This document shows, piece by piece, positions 33,102 through 44,836 of a stretch of DNA of 51,962 nt. The first letter of the stretch is position 1; the number at the start of each line of letters is the position of its first letter. The stretch lies in contig JASEGZ010000009.1 in the NCBI GenBank assembly GCA_030018935.1, positions 1-51,962 on the forward strand, in the 5' to 3' direction. The stretch comes from Syntrophales bacterium. GTDB lineage: Bacteria; Desulfobacterota; Syntrophia; Syntrophales; CG2-30-49-12. A program made the translations under genes and the position numbers. A model generated the notes under the pieces. The model saw only the letters and a list, made by a program, of their open reading frames with translations. It was not told where the DNA came from and did no database searches.

Positions 33102-33959
33102 ATGAATGAGAGAGATGTTTACAGGGCAAAAGAGGACATGCAGTCTATAATGAAGAAAGTCCCCAGGCTGGCATGGATTATTGGAGCAATTCTGGTGTTT
33201 TTCCTGTTGTTTTTAAGGCCATGGGTTCAGGTTGGCGCTGGTGAAAGAGGGGTTGTCCTTAATTTTGGCGCTGTTCAAGATGTGGTGTTGAATGAAGGAC
33301 TGCATTTCAGGATACCTATCATGCAGAAGGTTGCCATAATGGATGTCAAGGTGCAGAAGGCAGTGACTGAAGCCGTATCCGGCTCGGCTGATCTTCAGGA
33401 TGTGACATCATCGGTTGCGCTTAACTATCATGTCACACCTGATAGGGCAAATGTTGTCTATCAAACCCTTGGGGTAGAATTCAAGGAGCGTATTATAGAC
33501 CCTGCAATACAAGAGGTAATGAAAGCTGTGTCAGCCAGGTATTCAGCAGAAGAGCTTATCACAAAGAGGCCAGCGGTAAGCGAGGCAATGAGGGCAAACC
33601 TTGCTGAAAGACTCATAGCGCACAACATAGCAGTTGATGCATTTTCTATCGTCGCATTCAGCTTCTCACGAGTATTTGCAGAGGCTATTGAGGCAAAGCA
33701 AACAGCAGAACAGCTTGCGCTAAAGGCAAAGAGAGACCTGGATAGGATAAAGATTGAGGCAGAGCAGAAGATCACAGCAGCCAGGGCAGAGGCAGAGTCC
33801 CTGAGACTGCAGAGGGCAAATATTTCACCGGATCTTATAGAGCTAAGAAAGATAGAGGCCAATCTCAAGGCTATAGATAAATGGAATGGGATCCTCCCCC
33901 AGGTTACAGGCGGTGGAGCTGTGCCATTTATTGGCGTAGGTGATATACAGAAGAGATAA
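33102..33959 (+). CDS. Prohibitin-family (SPFH/Band 7) membrane protein
   Basis: 285 aa. One transmembrane segment (about 24-42, LAWIIGAILVFFLLFL) is followed by an SPFH domain starting VGAGERGVVLNFGAV and including GLHFRIPIMQKVAIMDVKVQ. A long charged coiled coil follows (AEAIEAKQTAEQLALKAKRD). The end has ANLKAIDKWNGILPQV, a segment very like eukaryotic and bacterial prohibitins. Such proteins form ring-like membrane assemblies that regulate proteases such as FtsH. The start has AAGGAGG and a strong promoter. It is followed 32 bp later by a small zinc-ribbon membrane protein, perhaps a partner. Confidence 0.88.
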   Translation: MNERDVYRAKEDMQSIMKKVPRLAWIIGAILVFFLLFLRPWVQVGAGERGVVLNFGAVQDVVLNEGLHFRIPIMQKVAIMDVKVQKAVTEAVSGSADLQDVTSSVALNYHVTPDRANVVYQTLGVEFKERIIDPAIQEVMKAVSARYSAEELITKRPAVSEAMRANLAERLIAHNIAVDAFSIVAFSFSRVFAEAIEAKQTAEQLALKAKRDLDRIKIEAEQKITAARAEAESLRLQRANISPDLIELRKIEANLKAIDKWNGILPQVTGGGAVPFIGVGDIQKR

Positions 33960-33991
33960 ACGAATAATCATAAAAAAGGTAGAGAACCCCA

Positions 33992-34360
33992 TTGCTTAGA
34001 TATGTCTTACTGTTTATCATTGCAGGCATTATCGGAAGCATTGTAGCTAAAAGAAAAGGTCGTAGCCCCGTATGGTGGTTTGTACTATGTGCGGCTATCC
34101 CATTACTTATTGTTGTTATTGCAGTGCTTTCACCTATGGTATCTGAAGGGTATACTCAAAAGTGCCCTTACTGTGCAGAGATTATTAAAGAAGATGCAAT
34201 AGTTTGTAAGCATTGTGGCAGGGAGCTGCCCATAGAGATGATCAAGGTTCAAAACAAAAGGAGTATTTTGCAAGGATGGAGTTTGAGAGAAAAAAGAAAG
34301 TCGAAGAAGAAAAACACAGGAAACTTCCAGTACCCCCCTCCTTTTAACCAACGTCAATAA
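33992..34360 (+). CDS. Small membrane protein with a double-CxxC zinc ribbon
   Basis: Up to 122 aa. Two hydrophobic segments (about 4-18 and 28-48) are followed by CPYCAEIIKEDAIVCKHCG, a zinc ribbon of the kind common in small bacterial membrane-tethered proteins. The start is TTG at 33992 with a weak GGTAGAGA upstream. From about residue 112 (after KKKNTGN) the reading frame enters an 80-bp duplicate of the CNNM gene, so the tail FQYPPPFNQRQ and the stop are borrowed sequence. The original C-terminus was therefore replaced or truncated. Function is unknown. Confidence 0.62.
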   Translation: MLRYVLLFIIAGIIGSIVAKRKGRSPVWWFVLCAAIPLLIVVIAVLSPMVSEGYTQKCPYCAEIIKEDAIVCKHCGRELPIEMIKVQNKRSILQGWSLREKRKSKKKNTGNFQYPPPFNQRQ

Positions 34361-34404
34361 GGGTTCTAAATTCACCTTCCATCAGGGAACCGCCATTCCT
34401 CGCA
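34324..34404 (+). repeat. 81-bp duplicate of CNNM gene sequence
   Basis: Second copy of 32345-32424, placed at the 3' end of the zinc-ribbon gene and before purD. It carries no reading frame of its own in the CNNM direction because of an inserted C. Confidence 0.93.
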
Positions 34405-34463
34405 AAGACCATTTTTCGCCAGGATCAGCGGCTTACAGCAGCAAATGATAGGGACATGTCAAG

Positions 34464-35792
34464 ATGTTGAACGTACTTTTGATCGGCAATGGCGCCCGGG
34501 AACACGCCATCGCTGAGGCCCTTGCCCGGTCGAGCCGGCAACCGAAACTTTTCTCTTACATGAAATCCAACAACCCCGGCATTGCCTCACTTTCAGAAAA
34601 GGTTACCATTGGCAGCTACAGTGAACTTCCGGCAATCAGTGAATTTGCGAGGGCATGTCATATTCATTTTGCCGTGATCGGTCCCGAAGAACCACTTAAC
34701 AATGGAGTGGCCGATGCCCTGAGAGAGGTGGGGATTCCGTCCATGGGCCCCTCAAAGAACCTGGCGCGTCTCGAGACTTCAAAGTCCTTCACGAGGCGTT
34801 TATTCGAAAAATACCGGATCCCGGGAAATCCAGGATTTAAGACATTTTCCTCTCTGAATGGCATTAGGGAGTTTCTCGACGAACTGGACGGTATTGTCAT
34901 CAAGCCCGATGGACTGACCGGTGGCAAGGGGGTCATGGTGCAGGGAGATCACTTTCAGACCAGGGAAGAAGCGATGGACTGCTGCCGGACCATCCTGAAG
35001 GAATATGGGAATGTGATTATTGAAGAGAGGATGGAGGGGGAAGAATTCTCCCTTCAGTGCCTCTGTGACGGCAAAACCGTCGTGGCAACACCCCCTGTCC
35101 AGGACCATAAGAGACGATTTGCCGGCGATAGAGGCCCGAACACGGGGGGGATGGGTTCATATTCCTGTGAAGACCATACCCTGCCTTTTTTGCGTCCTGA
35201 GGACATCGCGGAAGGTCTTAACATTACGCGGCAGGTGGCCGATGCTATATATAGAGAGACGGGAGAATACTACAAAGGGATCATGTACGGTGGATTCATG
35301 GTTACAAGGTCTGACGTCAAGTTACTTGAATATAACGCCCGCTTCGGTGATCCCGAGGCGATGAATGTCCTCCCTCTCTTAAAAACAGATTTTATTGATC
35401 TGTGCAAGGCCATCATTGATGGCGCTCTCGACAGGATGAATGTGGAATTTGAGAGAAAGGCAACTGTTTGCAAATATATTGTTCCGAAAGGATACGGCCT
35501 CCCCGGTGAGCATCCCGATTCTGTATCTTTATCGTCAAAAATTGAGGTTGGCGATGTGGGCGCCGCACGGCTGTACTATTCTTCTGTTGACAGGAGGGAA
35601 GACGGTTTGTATATGACCACCTCGAGAGCAATCGGTGTGGTGGGCATAGCCGATCACCTCGGTGAGGCGGAAAAAATTGCGGAAAGCGCCGTGGCGGCCA
35701 TCAGGGGGCCCGTGGACCACAGATCCGACATCGGCACAGAAGAGTTAGTCAAAAAGAGAATCCAGCATATGCAAGAAATCAGGGGGCGATAG
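34464..35792 (+). CDS. purD: Phosphoribosylamine-glycine ligase (GAR synthetase)
   Basis: 442-aa ATP-grasp ligase joining phosphoribosylamine and glycine, second step of purine synthesis. Visible are the start NVLLIGNGAREHAIAEAL, the ATP-grasp lid VIKPDGLTGGKGVMVQGD, EERMEGEEFSLQCL, the glycine/phosphate segment GDRGPNTGGMGSYS, and the metal-binding LEYNARFGDPEAMNVLPLL. The length is close to the usual ~425-430. It heads a forward purine run with purH (41 bp gap) and purE. The gap upstream (34405-34463) holds no clear promoter. Confidence 0.93.
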   Translation: MLNVLLIGNGAREHAIAEALARSSRQPKLFSYMKSNNPGIASLSEKVTIGSYSELPAISEFARACHIHFAVIGPEEPLNNGVADALREVGIPSMGPSKNLARLETSKSFTRRLFEKYRIPGNPGFKTFSSLNGIREFLDELDGIVIKPDGLTGGKGVMVQGDHFQTREEAMDCCRTILKEYGNVIIEERMEGEEFSLQCLCDGKTVVATPPVQDHKRRFAGDRGPNTGGMGSYSCEDHTLPFLRPEDIAEGLNITRQVADAIYRETGEYYKGIMYGGFMVTRSDVKLLEYNARFGDPEAMNVLPLLKTDFIDLCKAIIDGALDRMNVEFERKATVCKYIVPKGYGLPGEHPDSVSLSSKIEVGDVGAARLYYSSVDRREDGLYMTTSRAIGVVGIADHLGEAEKIAESAVAAIRGPVDHRSDIGTEELVKKRIQHMQEIRGR

Positions 35793-35833
35793 AAAAAGCT
35801 TCCTGTTTACCTGAAATAACTCAACAGGAGATT

Positions 35834-37399
35834 ATGGCAATGAACGAAATCAGGCGGGCGCTGATCAGTGTTACAGACAAGAGAGGGATTGTAGAGTTTG
35901 CCAGGGAGCTTTCGCAATTTCCTGTGGAGATCCTCTCCACGGGGGGAACGGCTTCCAAGCTGAGAAGCGAGGGAATAAAAGTCACGGATGTCTCTGATTA
36001 TACCGGTTTCCCCGAAATGATGGACGGCAGGTTAAAAACACTTCATCCGAAGATACACGGTGGTCTTCTGGCCCTGCGGAATGATGGAGGGCACATGAGA
36101 GCCCTTAAAGAACAGGGGATAGGTCTGATTGACATGGTGGTGGTCAATCTCTACCGCTTCGAGGATACCGTGGCAGAAGGCTGCACTCTCCGGGAGGCCG
36201 TGGAAAATATAGATATTGGTGGGCCGACCATGCTCCGGGCCGCGGCGAAAAACTACCGCTTTGTCAGTGTCGTGACCGATCCCGAGGATTACCCGAAAAT
36301 ATTAAAAGAGATGAGGGGAACGGGGGGAAAGATCACGGAGGACACCAACTTTGCCCTGGCGGTAAAGACATTTCAACTGACGGCAAAATACGATGCCGCC
36401 ATTTCCAACTATCTTGGCAGGATAGTTCCCGAGGGGGGAATGAAGGTATTTCCCGATACCTTCACCTTCCAGTTTGTTAAGGCGCAGGACCTCCGCTACG
36501 GGGAAAATCCCCATCAGAAGGCCGCCTTCTACAGGGAGATGGGACCCCCTCTTTCCGCCATATCCAATGCACGGCAGCGCCAGGGAAAGGAATTATCCTA
36601 CAACAACATCATGGACAGCGATGCGGCCTGGCAGATGGTATCCGACTTTGAACTGCCCGCCGCGGTGATTGTCAAGCACGCCAACCCCTGCGGTGCGGCG
36701 ACCTCCGCTTCCGACATTTCAGAGGCCTATCGGAAAGCACGGGAGACAGACCCCGTATCCGCCTTCGGAGGGATTGTCGCCTTCAACCGTCCGGTGAACA
36801 GGAAAACGGCGGAAGCAATAACAGAGACCTTTATCGAGGTTATCATCGCCCCGGCGTTTGACGGGGATGCCATCGCGATATTAGGCGGAAAAAAGGATAT
36901 GAGGGTCCTGGAGATCCCACCGGCTTGCGGGAAACAGCCTGCCGGTTATGACTTCAGGAGAGTTGCGGGGGGGCTCCTCATCCAGGACAGAGACTGCGAG
37001 GAGTTCGATATCAGAAAGGCAAAGGTTGTGACCAGGAGGGCGCCAACGGCAGAGGAGTACCAGGCCCTCGATTTTGCCTGGCGGGTGGTGAAACACGTTA
37101 AATCAAACGCCATTGTCTTTGCCGCGAGAGACCAACTGGTCGGCGTGGGGGCAGGACAGATGAGCCGGATGGATTCGGTAAGGATCGCCGGTATGAAAGC
37201 AAATCTGCCGACGAAAGGATGCGTTCTTGCCTCGGATGCCTTCTTTCCCTTTCGTGACGGCATTGACATTGCCGCCGAAGCCGGTATTACAGCCGTCGTA
37301 CAACCCGGCGAATCAATCAGGGATAAAGATGTGATTGCCGCCGCCGATGAACACGGGATGGCGATGATCTTCACCGGAACAAGGCACTTCAAACACTAA
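35834..37399 (+). CDS. purH: Bifunctional AICAR transformylase/IMP cyclohydrolase
   Basis: 521 aa, performing the last two steps to IMP. The N-terminal IMP cyclohydrolase domain (about 1-150) shows ALISVTDKRGIVEFA, ILSTGGTASKL and LKTLHPKIHGGLLA. The AICAR transformylase domain has RYGENPHQKAAFY, the catalytic region VIVKHANPCGAAT and SAFGGIVAFN, and the end GMAMIFTGTRHFKH. Full length. AACAGGAGATT precedes the ATG. It lies between purD and purE, as one transcript. Confidence 0.95.
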   Translation: MAMNEIRRALISVTDKRGIVEFARELSQFPVEILSTGGTASKLRSEGIKVTDVSDYTGFPEMMDGRLKTLHPKIHGGLLALRNDGGHMRALKEQGIGLIDMVVVNLYRFEDTVAEGCTLREAVENIDIGGPTMLRAAAKNYRFVSVVTDPEDYPKILKEMRGTGGKITEDTNFALAVKTFQLTAKYDAAISNYLGRIVPEGGMKVFPDTFTFQFVKAQDLRYGENPHQKAAFYREMGPPLSAISNARQRQGKELSYNNIMDSDAAWQMVSDFELPAAVIVKHANPCGAATSASDISEAYRKARETDPVSAFGGIVAFNRPVNRKTAEAITETFIEVIIAPAFDGDAIAILGGKKDMRVLEIPPACGKQPAGYDFRRVAGGLLIQDRDCEEFDIRKAKVVTRRAPTAEEYQALDFAWRVVKHVKSNAIVFAARDQLVGVGAGQMSRMDSVRIAGMKANLPTKGCVLASDAFFPFRDGIDIAAEAGITAVVQPGESIRDKDVIAAADEHGMAMIFTGTRHFKH

Positions 37400-37414
37400 T
37401 GGGAGATGATCAAT

Positions 37415-37927
37415 ATGGAAGAAAAAACAGCGGTCTCCGTCAGTGTCGTCATGGGGAGCGACTCTGACCTCCCTGTCATGCAAGAGACCATTCGGATACT
37501 CGATACCTTCGGCATCCCTTACGAGGTTTTTTTGACGTCGGCCCATCGTTCGCCGGAGAGGACCTCATCCTTTGCCCGAACAGCGGCGCAAAGGGGCATC
37601 AGGGTCATCATCGTCGGGGCCGGAGCGGCAGCCCATCTCGCCGGGGTAATCGCTTCCCAGACCATCCTGCCGGTCATCGGTGTCCCTCTCGAGGCCACGT
37701 CGCTCATGGGGCTGGACGCCCTTCTCTCCACCGTGCAGATGCCTGGCGGGATACCGGTTGCCACGATGGCCGTCGGAAAGGCAGGGGCAAAAAATGCGGC
37801 CCTGCTGGCCGTCAGGATCATGGCCCTGGAGGATGGGGACCTGCGCGAAAAGTTGCAGGCCTATATACAGGACATGGCACGGGAGGTCGAAAAAAGACAA
37901 GAAGATATTTCATGCCAGAAATCCTGA
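37415..37927 (+). CDS. purE: N5-carboxyaminoimidazole ribonucleotide mutase (class I PurE)
   Basis: 170-aa enzyme moving the carboxyl group of N5-CAIR to make CAIR in purine synthesis. The signature is VVMGSDSDLPVMQET near the start, then SAHRSPERTSSFA with the catalytic His, and GAGAAAHLAGVIASQT. I chose ATG 37415, 9 bases after GGGAG; the upstream ATG at 37406 starts inside that spacer. purK is not adjacent. The end overlaps the next gene by 16 bp, which indicates coupled translation. Confidence 0.93.
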   Translation: MEEKTAVSVSVVMGSDSDLPVMQETIRILDTFGIPYEVFLTSAHRSPERTSSFARTAAQRGIRVIIVGAGAAAHLAGVIASQTILPVIGVPLEATSLMGLDALLSTVQMPGGIPVATMAVGKAGAKNAALLAVRIMALEDGDLREKLQAYIQDMAREVEKRQEDISCQKS

Positions 37928-38559
37928 AGATTGACCCATCCAATCCCGATGTAGCCTTGATCGCTGAAGCTGTCCGGATCATGAGAAGGGGAGGGGTTAT
38001 CGCCTATCCCACCGAGACCTTTTATGGACTGGGTGCCGACGGGAAAAACGAACAGGCTGTGGAGAAGGTCTTCCTGATCAAGGGAAGAGATTTTAAAAAT
38101 CCAATCTCCCTGATTGTCGGAGACCGAAAAGATTTAATCGGCCTGGTTGATGAAATAACCGATACCGCCCACTGGCTCATGGAAAAATTCTGGCCGGGGG
38201 GACTTACCTTCGTATTCAGGGCATCTTCGAGCATACCCTCCCGGCTGACGGGAGATACAGGGAAGATTGGCATCCGTATTTCCAGCCATCCCATAGCAAC
38301 CATCCTAACAAAGACCCTCTCCCATCCCATTACGGCCACCAGCGCCAATCTGTCCGGGGAAGGTGAATGCTTATCAGCCGGCGAAGTTGTTCAGTATCTC
38401 GGGAATCGTATTGATGCTGTTGTTGATGGGGGACCGACACGGGGGGGGAGCGGAACGACTATCCTCGATGTAAGCGCTCATCCTCCGGTGATCCTCCGGG
38501 AGGGAATCATTCCCACCTTTCTGATTCAAGATACCTTAAGGAGGATGAATATAAGCTGA
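37912..38559 (+). CDS. tsaC: L-threonylcarbamoyladenylate synthase (YrdC/Sua5/YciO family)
   Basis: 215 aa, makes threonylcarbamoyl-AMP for the t6A37 modification of ANN-decoding tRNAs. The family motifs are GGVIAYPTETFYGLGAD, KVFLIKGRDFKNPISLIV, FWPGGLTFVFRASS, GIRISSHPI, PITATSANLSGEG and GGSGTTILDVS. The C-terminal Sua5 domain of long forms is absent, giving the short TsaC/YwlC type. A YciO paralogue without known activity is the alternative, but the KGRxxxxP and SxN motifs support the active form. Starts inside the end of purE. Downstream 38560-38749 holds no gene. Confidence 0.88.
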   Translation: MPEILKIDPSNPDVALIAEAVRIMRRGGVIAYPTETFYGLGADGKNEQAVEKVFLIKGRDFKNPISLIVGDRKDLIGLVDEITDTAHWLMEKFWPGGLTFVFRASSSIPSRLTGDTGKIGIRISSHPIATILTKTLSHPITATSANLSGEGECLSAGEVVQYLGNRIDAVVDGGPTRGGSGTTILDVSAHPPVILREGIIPTFLIQDTLRRMNIS

Positions 38560-38749
38560 ACTGATCAATCTAATCTTTTTATAGGTGTGAATACCTGGTA
38601 ACTAAATCACACCTCATGAATATAGGCAACTGTTTCCGGTTATTTGTGGGAAACTTTGGGTAGATTTCAAAAGACCTTGGAATTATCTTTATGCTCTGCC
38701 CGCCGAAGCCCGAGCCGAAGGCGAGGCAGAAAACTCCAAAAATTCATTA

Positions 38750-39103
38750 TGGTGGAGGCGGCGGGAGTCGAACCCGCGTCCGAAAATATTCCACTGCAGC
38801 TTCTACGTACATATCCCTTGCTTTGTATTCGCCCCGGAAAACTCCCAAAGGCAGGATTAATCCGGTGCTATCCTGTTTTTGTGTCGCCCTTCTCACTCCA
38901 GGAAAGGGAGAAAAGCTATCCTGCCTTAATGACGTCCTCATCTGAACCGACAGGCGGATTCAGGAGAACGTTAGCCGTCTAAGCGGCTAAAGCGTAATCG
39001 TAGTTGTCTGCGATTATATGTTTCCTACCTATTTAACGAGGCCTGTAGGAACCTCGGTACGCTTCTACAGCTTCACTATCCCCGTCGAAACCGTGGCGCC
39101 CCC
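38750..39103 (-). ncRNA. ssrA: Transfer-messenger RNA
   Basis: About 354 nt on the reverse strand. The 5' end is GGGGGCGCCACGGTTTCGAC at 39103 and the 3' end is the tRNA-like part GTTCGACTCCCGCCGCCTCC with encoded ACCA ending at 38750. These pair as the alanyl tRNA-like domain. The tag reading frame is 39011-38979 and reads GCA GAC AAC ... GCT TAG, giving the peptide ADNYDYALAA and a stop. It rescues stalled ribosomes with SmpB, which is encoded immediately upstream on the same strand. Several antisense frames in this stretch are not genes. Confidence 0.96.
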
Positions 39104-39141
39104 AATTGTTCTGAGAGGTTATATAAAGATCATTTTCATTT

Positions 39142-39169
39142 ATTATAAACATTTTTATATTAAAGTCAA
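39142..39169 (-). promoter_or_regulatory. Sigma-70 promoter of ssrA
   Basis: On the reverse strand TTGACT (39169-39164), a 16-bp spacer and TATAAT (39147-39142). The predicted transcript start is about 35 nt upstream of the mature tmRNA 5' end, so the precursor would need 5' processing. Confidence 0.75.
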
Positions 39170-39194
39170 TAAAAATATTGGCCTGGCGCTGTTG

Positions 39195-39659
39195 TTATCG
39201 CTTAAGATTTCCCATGCTGAACTCCTTTTCCATATCCCGTCGGTGCTGCCTCATCTTGAGGTGCTCTCTTTTGTCATATAGTTTCTTACCTCTGCCAACG
39301 CCAATTTCCACCTTTACCTTCCCATTCTTGAAGTACAGTTTTAAAGGAACCAGCGTTAGTCCCTTTTCTCGGGACTTGCCGTAAAGTTTCTTTATCTCTC
39401 TCCTGTGAAGTAACAGTTTCCGTACCCTCAACGGATCGTGATTGGACCGGTTGCCGTGTGAATAGGGACCAATGTGCATATCGTGGAGATACACTTCATC
39501 ATTCTTCACCAGGGCATAGCTGTCCTTCAGGTTTACCTTCCCCTCGCGCGCTGACTTCACTTCCGTACCCATAAGGACAATACCCGCTTCATAGGTATCA
39601 TCTATTGAGTAGTTGTGCCTTGCCGTCTTATTCTGGCAGATGATCTTTTCTGACATCAT
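39195..39659 (-). CDS. smpB: SsrA-binding protein
   Basis: 154-aa OB-fold protein that carries tmRNA to stalled ribosomes. Visible are [65 protein letters not shown] and the Lys-rich tail [16 protein letters not shown] that enters the ribosome. The normal length is 150-160 aa. It is 92 bp upstream of ssrA on the same strand, with the ssrA promoter between them. The gene itself starts ATG ATG at 39659. Confidence 0.96.
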   Translation of the reverse strand: MMSEKIICQNKTARHNYSIDDTYEAGIVLMGTEVKSAREGKVNLKDSYALVKNDEVYLHDMHIGPYSHGNRSNHDPLRVRKLLLHRREIKKLYGKSREKGLTLVPLKLYFKNGKVKVEIGVGRGKKLYDKREHLKMRQHRRDMEKEFSMGNLKR

Positions 39660-39885
39660 ATTCTTTCCATTTTTTTAGATGGAGGAAAAGCTCCGTTTTT
39701 CTACTTTCTGTCACATCCGATTCATTCCCTTACGATTCCTGCGGGAGAAGTTTACAAAAATTCTGCGGACATATCAAGGGACTTTAGTACCCCTCATGGT
39801 ATTGCAAGATGTACTTTTGAGAATAGCTTTCGAAGATAGGATTGAAAATTGCTACCGTTTGGTATATAGGAAAACAGAGAAATAA

Positions 39886-43002
<3,117 letters not shown>

Positions 43003-43006
<4 letters not shown>

Positions 43007-43275
43007 TGATTTTCTCCAAATTTACCTTCGATTAGCCTGCCGAGGGCTTTAACGGCATCGCTGGCATCTATTCCCTCTGCCCTGATTGTAATATGGCCTC
43101 CATAAGGACAGGCAAGTGTTAAAATGCCGAGAAGGCTCTTTCCGTTAACTTCTTTACCATCTCTTTCAAAAAATATCTTTGATTTATATTTGTTTGAGAC
43201 GTTTACCATCTTGGCTGCAGCCCTCGCATGAAGGCCAAGTTCGTTTTTTATTTCAAAAGTTCTTATTTCCACCAT
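43003..43275 (-). CDS. ptsH: Phosphocarrier protein HPr
   Basis: 90 aa. The phosphorylated His16 is in ELGLHARAAAKMV, and the regulatory Ser is at Ser47 in NGKSLLGILTLACPYGG, the place where HPr kinase acts in some bacteria. The rest (ITIRAEGIDASDAVKALGRL) is standard. It starts at ATG 43275; its stop overlaps the ptsI start. The Ser47 context suggests HPr kinase control is possible; no hprK is in the window. NPr of the nitrogen PTS is a related alternative. Confidence 0.9.
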
Positions 43276-43706
43276 GTCAAAAGATTAGCTTTCCTTTGCT
43301 CCGCAACTGAAAGAGACAAGATATAGCAGTCCAAAATATTTTGTTCCTGGGTTATATCTTCTGTTTCCTGAATTTTCCTGGAAAGAGCCCCTCCCATCCT
43401 TTAGCAGATTGACGAGCTTGACTAACACAAATGTTACGTGAAGTCAATTAACTCTGCGTGACAATTTTTTTCTTGACATGGATTATTTTTTTTGTTAGCT
43501 AAGCCCCCCTCGTAATTATAAGCTGTCAACTATCAGCGATCAGTAAGACAGGTCAAAACAAAAACTTACGTATGAGAACTTTTCTTGGGGGTAGGGGCGT
43601 ATTGCAATACGCCTCTACCCCTGGTATCATCCCGCTTTCACTGAAAACTGAAAGCTGATACTGAACGCTTACTATTTAAGGATATAGAAAGGGAGGATTT
43701 CTAATA
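43276..43706. other. Intergenic region with dispersed repeats
   Basis: This 430-bp gap holds no gene. It includes the 44-nt repeat at 43530-43573 (copy at 23564-23607). A 34-bp near-perfect palindrome follows at 43588-43621, arms GGGGTAGGGGCGTATTG and CAATACGCCTCTACCCC with one mismatch. A block at about 43638-43672 resembles the GCTGATAGCTGAATGCTT repeat. A TTTTTTTCTTGACATGG stretch near 43465 could be a -35 but no good -10 follows. Confidence 0.75.
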
Positions 43707-43988
43707 ATGGTCTGTCAAACCATCAAAGTCGGGTCTGAATGCGCTTTTATGACCAAGAAAGGTTGCGTATTTAATGGAGGTAGATGTCATGTTATTATTG
43801 ATAGGTGCGAATCCTGCAATAATGTTATAAATTATCCTGCTGGTCAGTATTGCAGGGTCTATCCCGATCCTGCCAGCAAATGGCTATCCGGAAATTGTCC
43901 AAAAGCATCACACCTCAAGAAGGAAACCAGCGAACCTGTCCAAAAACTCAATCCACTTAAGGCTTCAAAGAGATCGAGTAAACATTAA
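43707..43988 (+). CDS. PxxKW family cysteine-rich protein
   Basis: 93 aa with eight or more Cys: VCQTIKVGSECAF, KGCVFNGGRCHVI, RCESCNNVI, YCRVYP and SGNCPKA. The motif PDPASKWLSGNCPKA contains the P-x-x-K-W that names this small family, seen in deltaproteobacteria. Its role is not known; Cys spacing suggests a metal or Fe-S site. GGGAGGA precedes the ATG. It ends with a 4-bp overlap against the convergent MerR gene. Confidence 0.8.
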   Translation: MVCQTIKVGSECAFMTKKGCVFNGGRCHVIIDRCESCNNVINYPAGQYCRVYPDPASKWLSGNCPKASHLKKETSEPVQKLNPLKASKRSSKH

Positions 43989-44323
43989 CTCACCATATCC
44001 CTGATCTGCTGCAATCCCCTTTTAATTTCTACTAACCGTTTCTGATCGGGATCTTCACCAGCACGGACCGTTTCGCCTATTGTTTTTAACAGTTGCTTTT
44101 TTGCACCACTGATGGTGAACCGGTCCGTATAGAGGAGGTTTTTGATAATTACCAGGTCTTGGACATCCTTTTTCCTGTAAAGCCGTTGATCGGACTTTGT
44201 ACGAATAGGTTTTATCGTTTTGAATTCAGATTCCCAGTACCTGATCACATAAGGCTTAACACCGAGTATTTTGCTGACCTCACCGATACGAAAGTATGCT
44301 TTGTCGGGAATCAATGTATCCAT
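43985..44323 (-). CDS. MerR family transcriptional regulator
   Basis: 112 aa. The N-terminal winged helix-turn-helix of MerR type is YFRIGEVSKILGVKPYVIRY, followed by WESEFKTIKPIRTKSDQRLY and the helix VQDLVIIKNLL. The C-terminal part is short, without Cys ligands, so it is not a metal sensor. This small MerR-like protein commonly follows ihfA in the pheS-pheT-ihfA order of Proteobacteria. Its ligand and target are unknown. The 213 bp between it and ihfA contain a 7-bp stem GGCAGGC/GCCTGTC with no gene. Confidence 0.85.
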   Translation of the reverse strand: MDTLIPDKAYFRIGEVSKILGVKPYVIRYWESEFKTIKPIRTKSDQRLYRKKDVQDLVIIKNLLYTDRFTISGAKKQLLKTIGETVRAGEDPDQKRLVEIKRGLQQIRDMVS

Positions 44324-44536
44324 ACAAAATCCTACGGTTATGGCTAAGGATTGGGGAAAACGAATTTTTTTAGGTTAAAAAAAGTGTTGGAATATAAAGC
44401 ATGGCAGGCATTTTGCCTGTCTTGATAGGTTGAATCGTAACGACAGCCAGAGATGGTTTCTGGACGGTTGGACATGATCGTAAAAAAGATCGTTCACTTT
44501 AGATTATGTGATCTGTCATCGAGATTAGGGCGATAT

Positions 44537-44812
44537 TCATTCGTTCAACACCTTGCGGAGCACCTGGCTTGATTTGAAAGTTAATACTTTCCGCTCAGAT
44601 ATCTCTATAACACCGCCGGTCTGGGGATTCCTGCCCCGGCGGGATTTCTTTTCCTTAATAATAAAATTGCCAAAACCGGAAATCTTTAACTTTTCACCTC
44701 GCGTCAGACAGTCTTTCATAACATCAAACACCGACTCCACGATTTTTGCAGAATCTTTCTTTGAAAGCCCTAATTTGTCACATACATTCTGGATTATGTC
44801 AATCTTTGTCAT
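44537..44812 (-). CDS. ihfA: Integration host factor alpha subunit / HU-family protein
   Basis: 91-aa DNA-bending protein. Visible are the dimerisation helices KIDIIQNVCDKLGLSKKD, GEKLKISGFGNFIIKEK and the DNA-binding arm RRGRNPQTGGVIEISERKVL. The order after pheT and before merR is that of ihfA (himA) in Proteobacteria, which supports IHF alpha over HU. It lies 24 bp after pheT stops. IHF bends DNA by up to about 160 degrees at its sites in other species. It starts at ATG 44812 with GGAGGAAAG upstream. Confidence 0.9.
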   Translation of the reverse strand: MTKIDIIQNVCDKLGLSKKDSAKIVESVFDVMKDCLTRGEKLKISGFGNFIIKEKKSRRGRNPQTGGVIEISERKVLTFKSSQVLRKVLNE

Positions 44813-44836
44813 CTCTTTCCTCCTCTGATCTTATGC

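Noticed and set aside
38570-38620. An 8-bp stem AGGTGTGA/TCACACCT after tsaC as a terminator
   Set aside because: No T-run follows the stem and the loop is long.
38644-38982. Forward reading frames across 38644-38982
   Set aside because: They are antisense to the tmRNA, whose ends and tag sequence are unmistakable.
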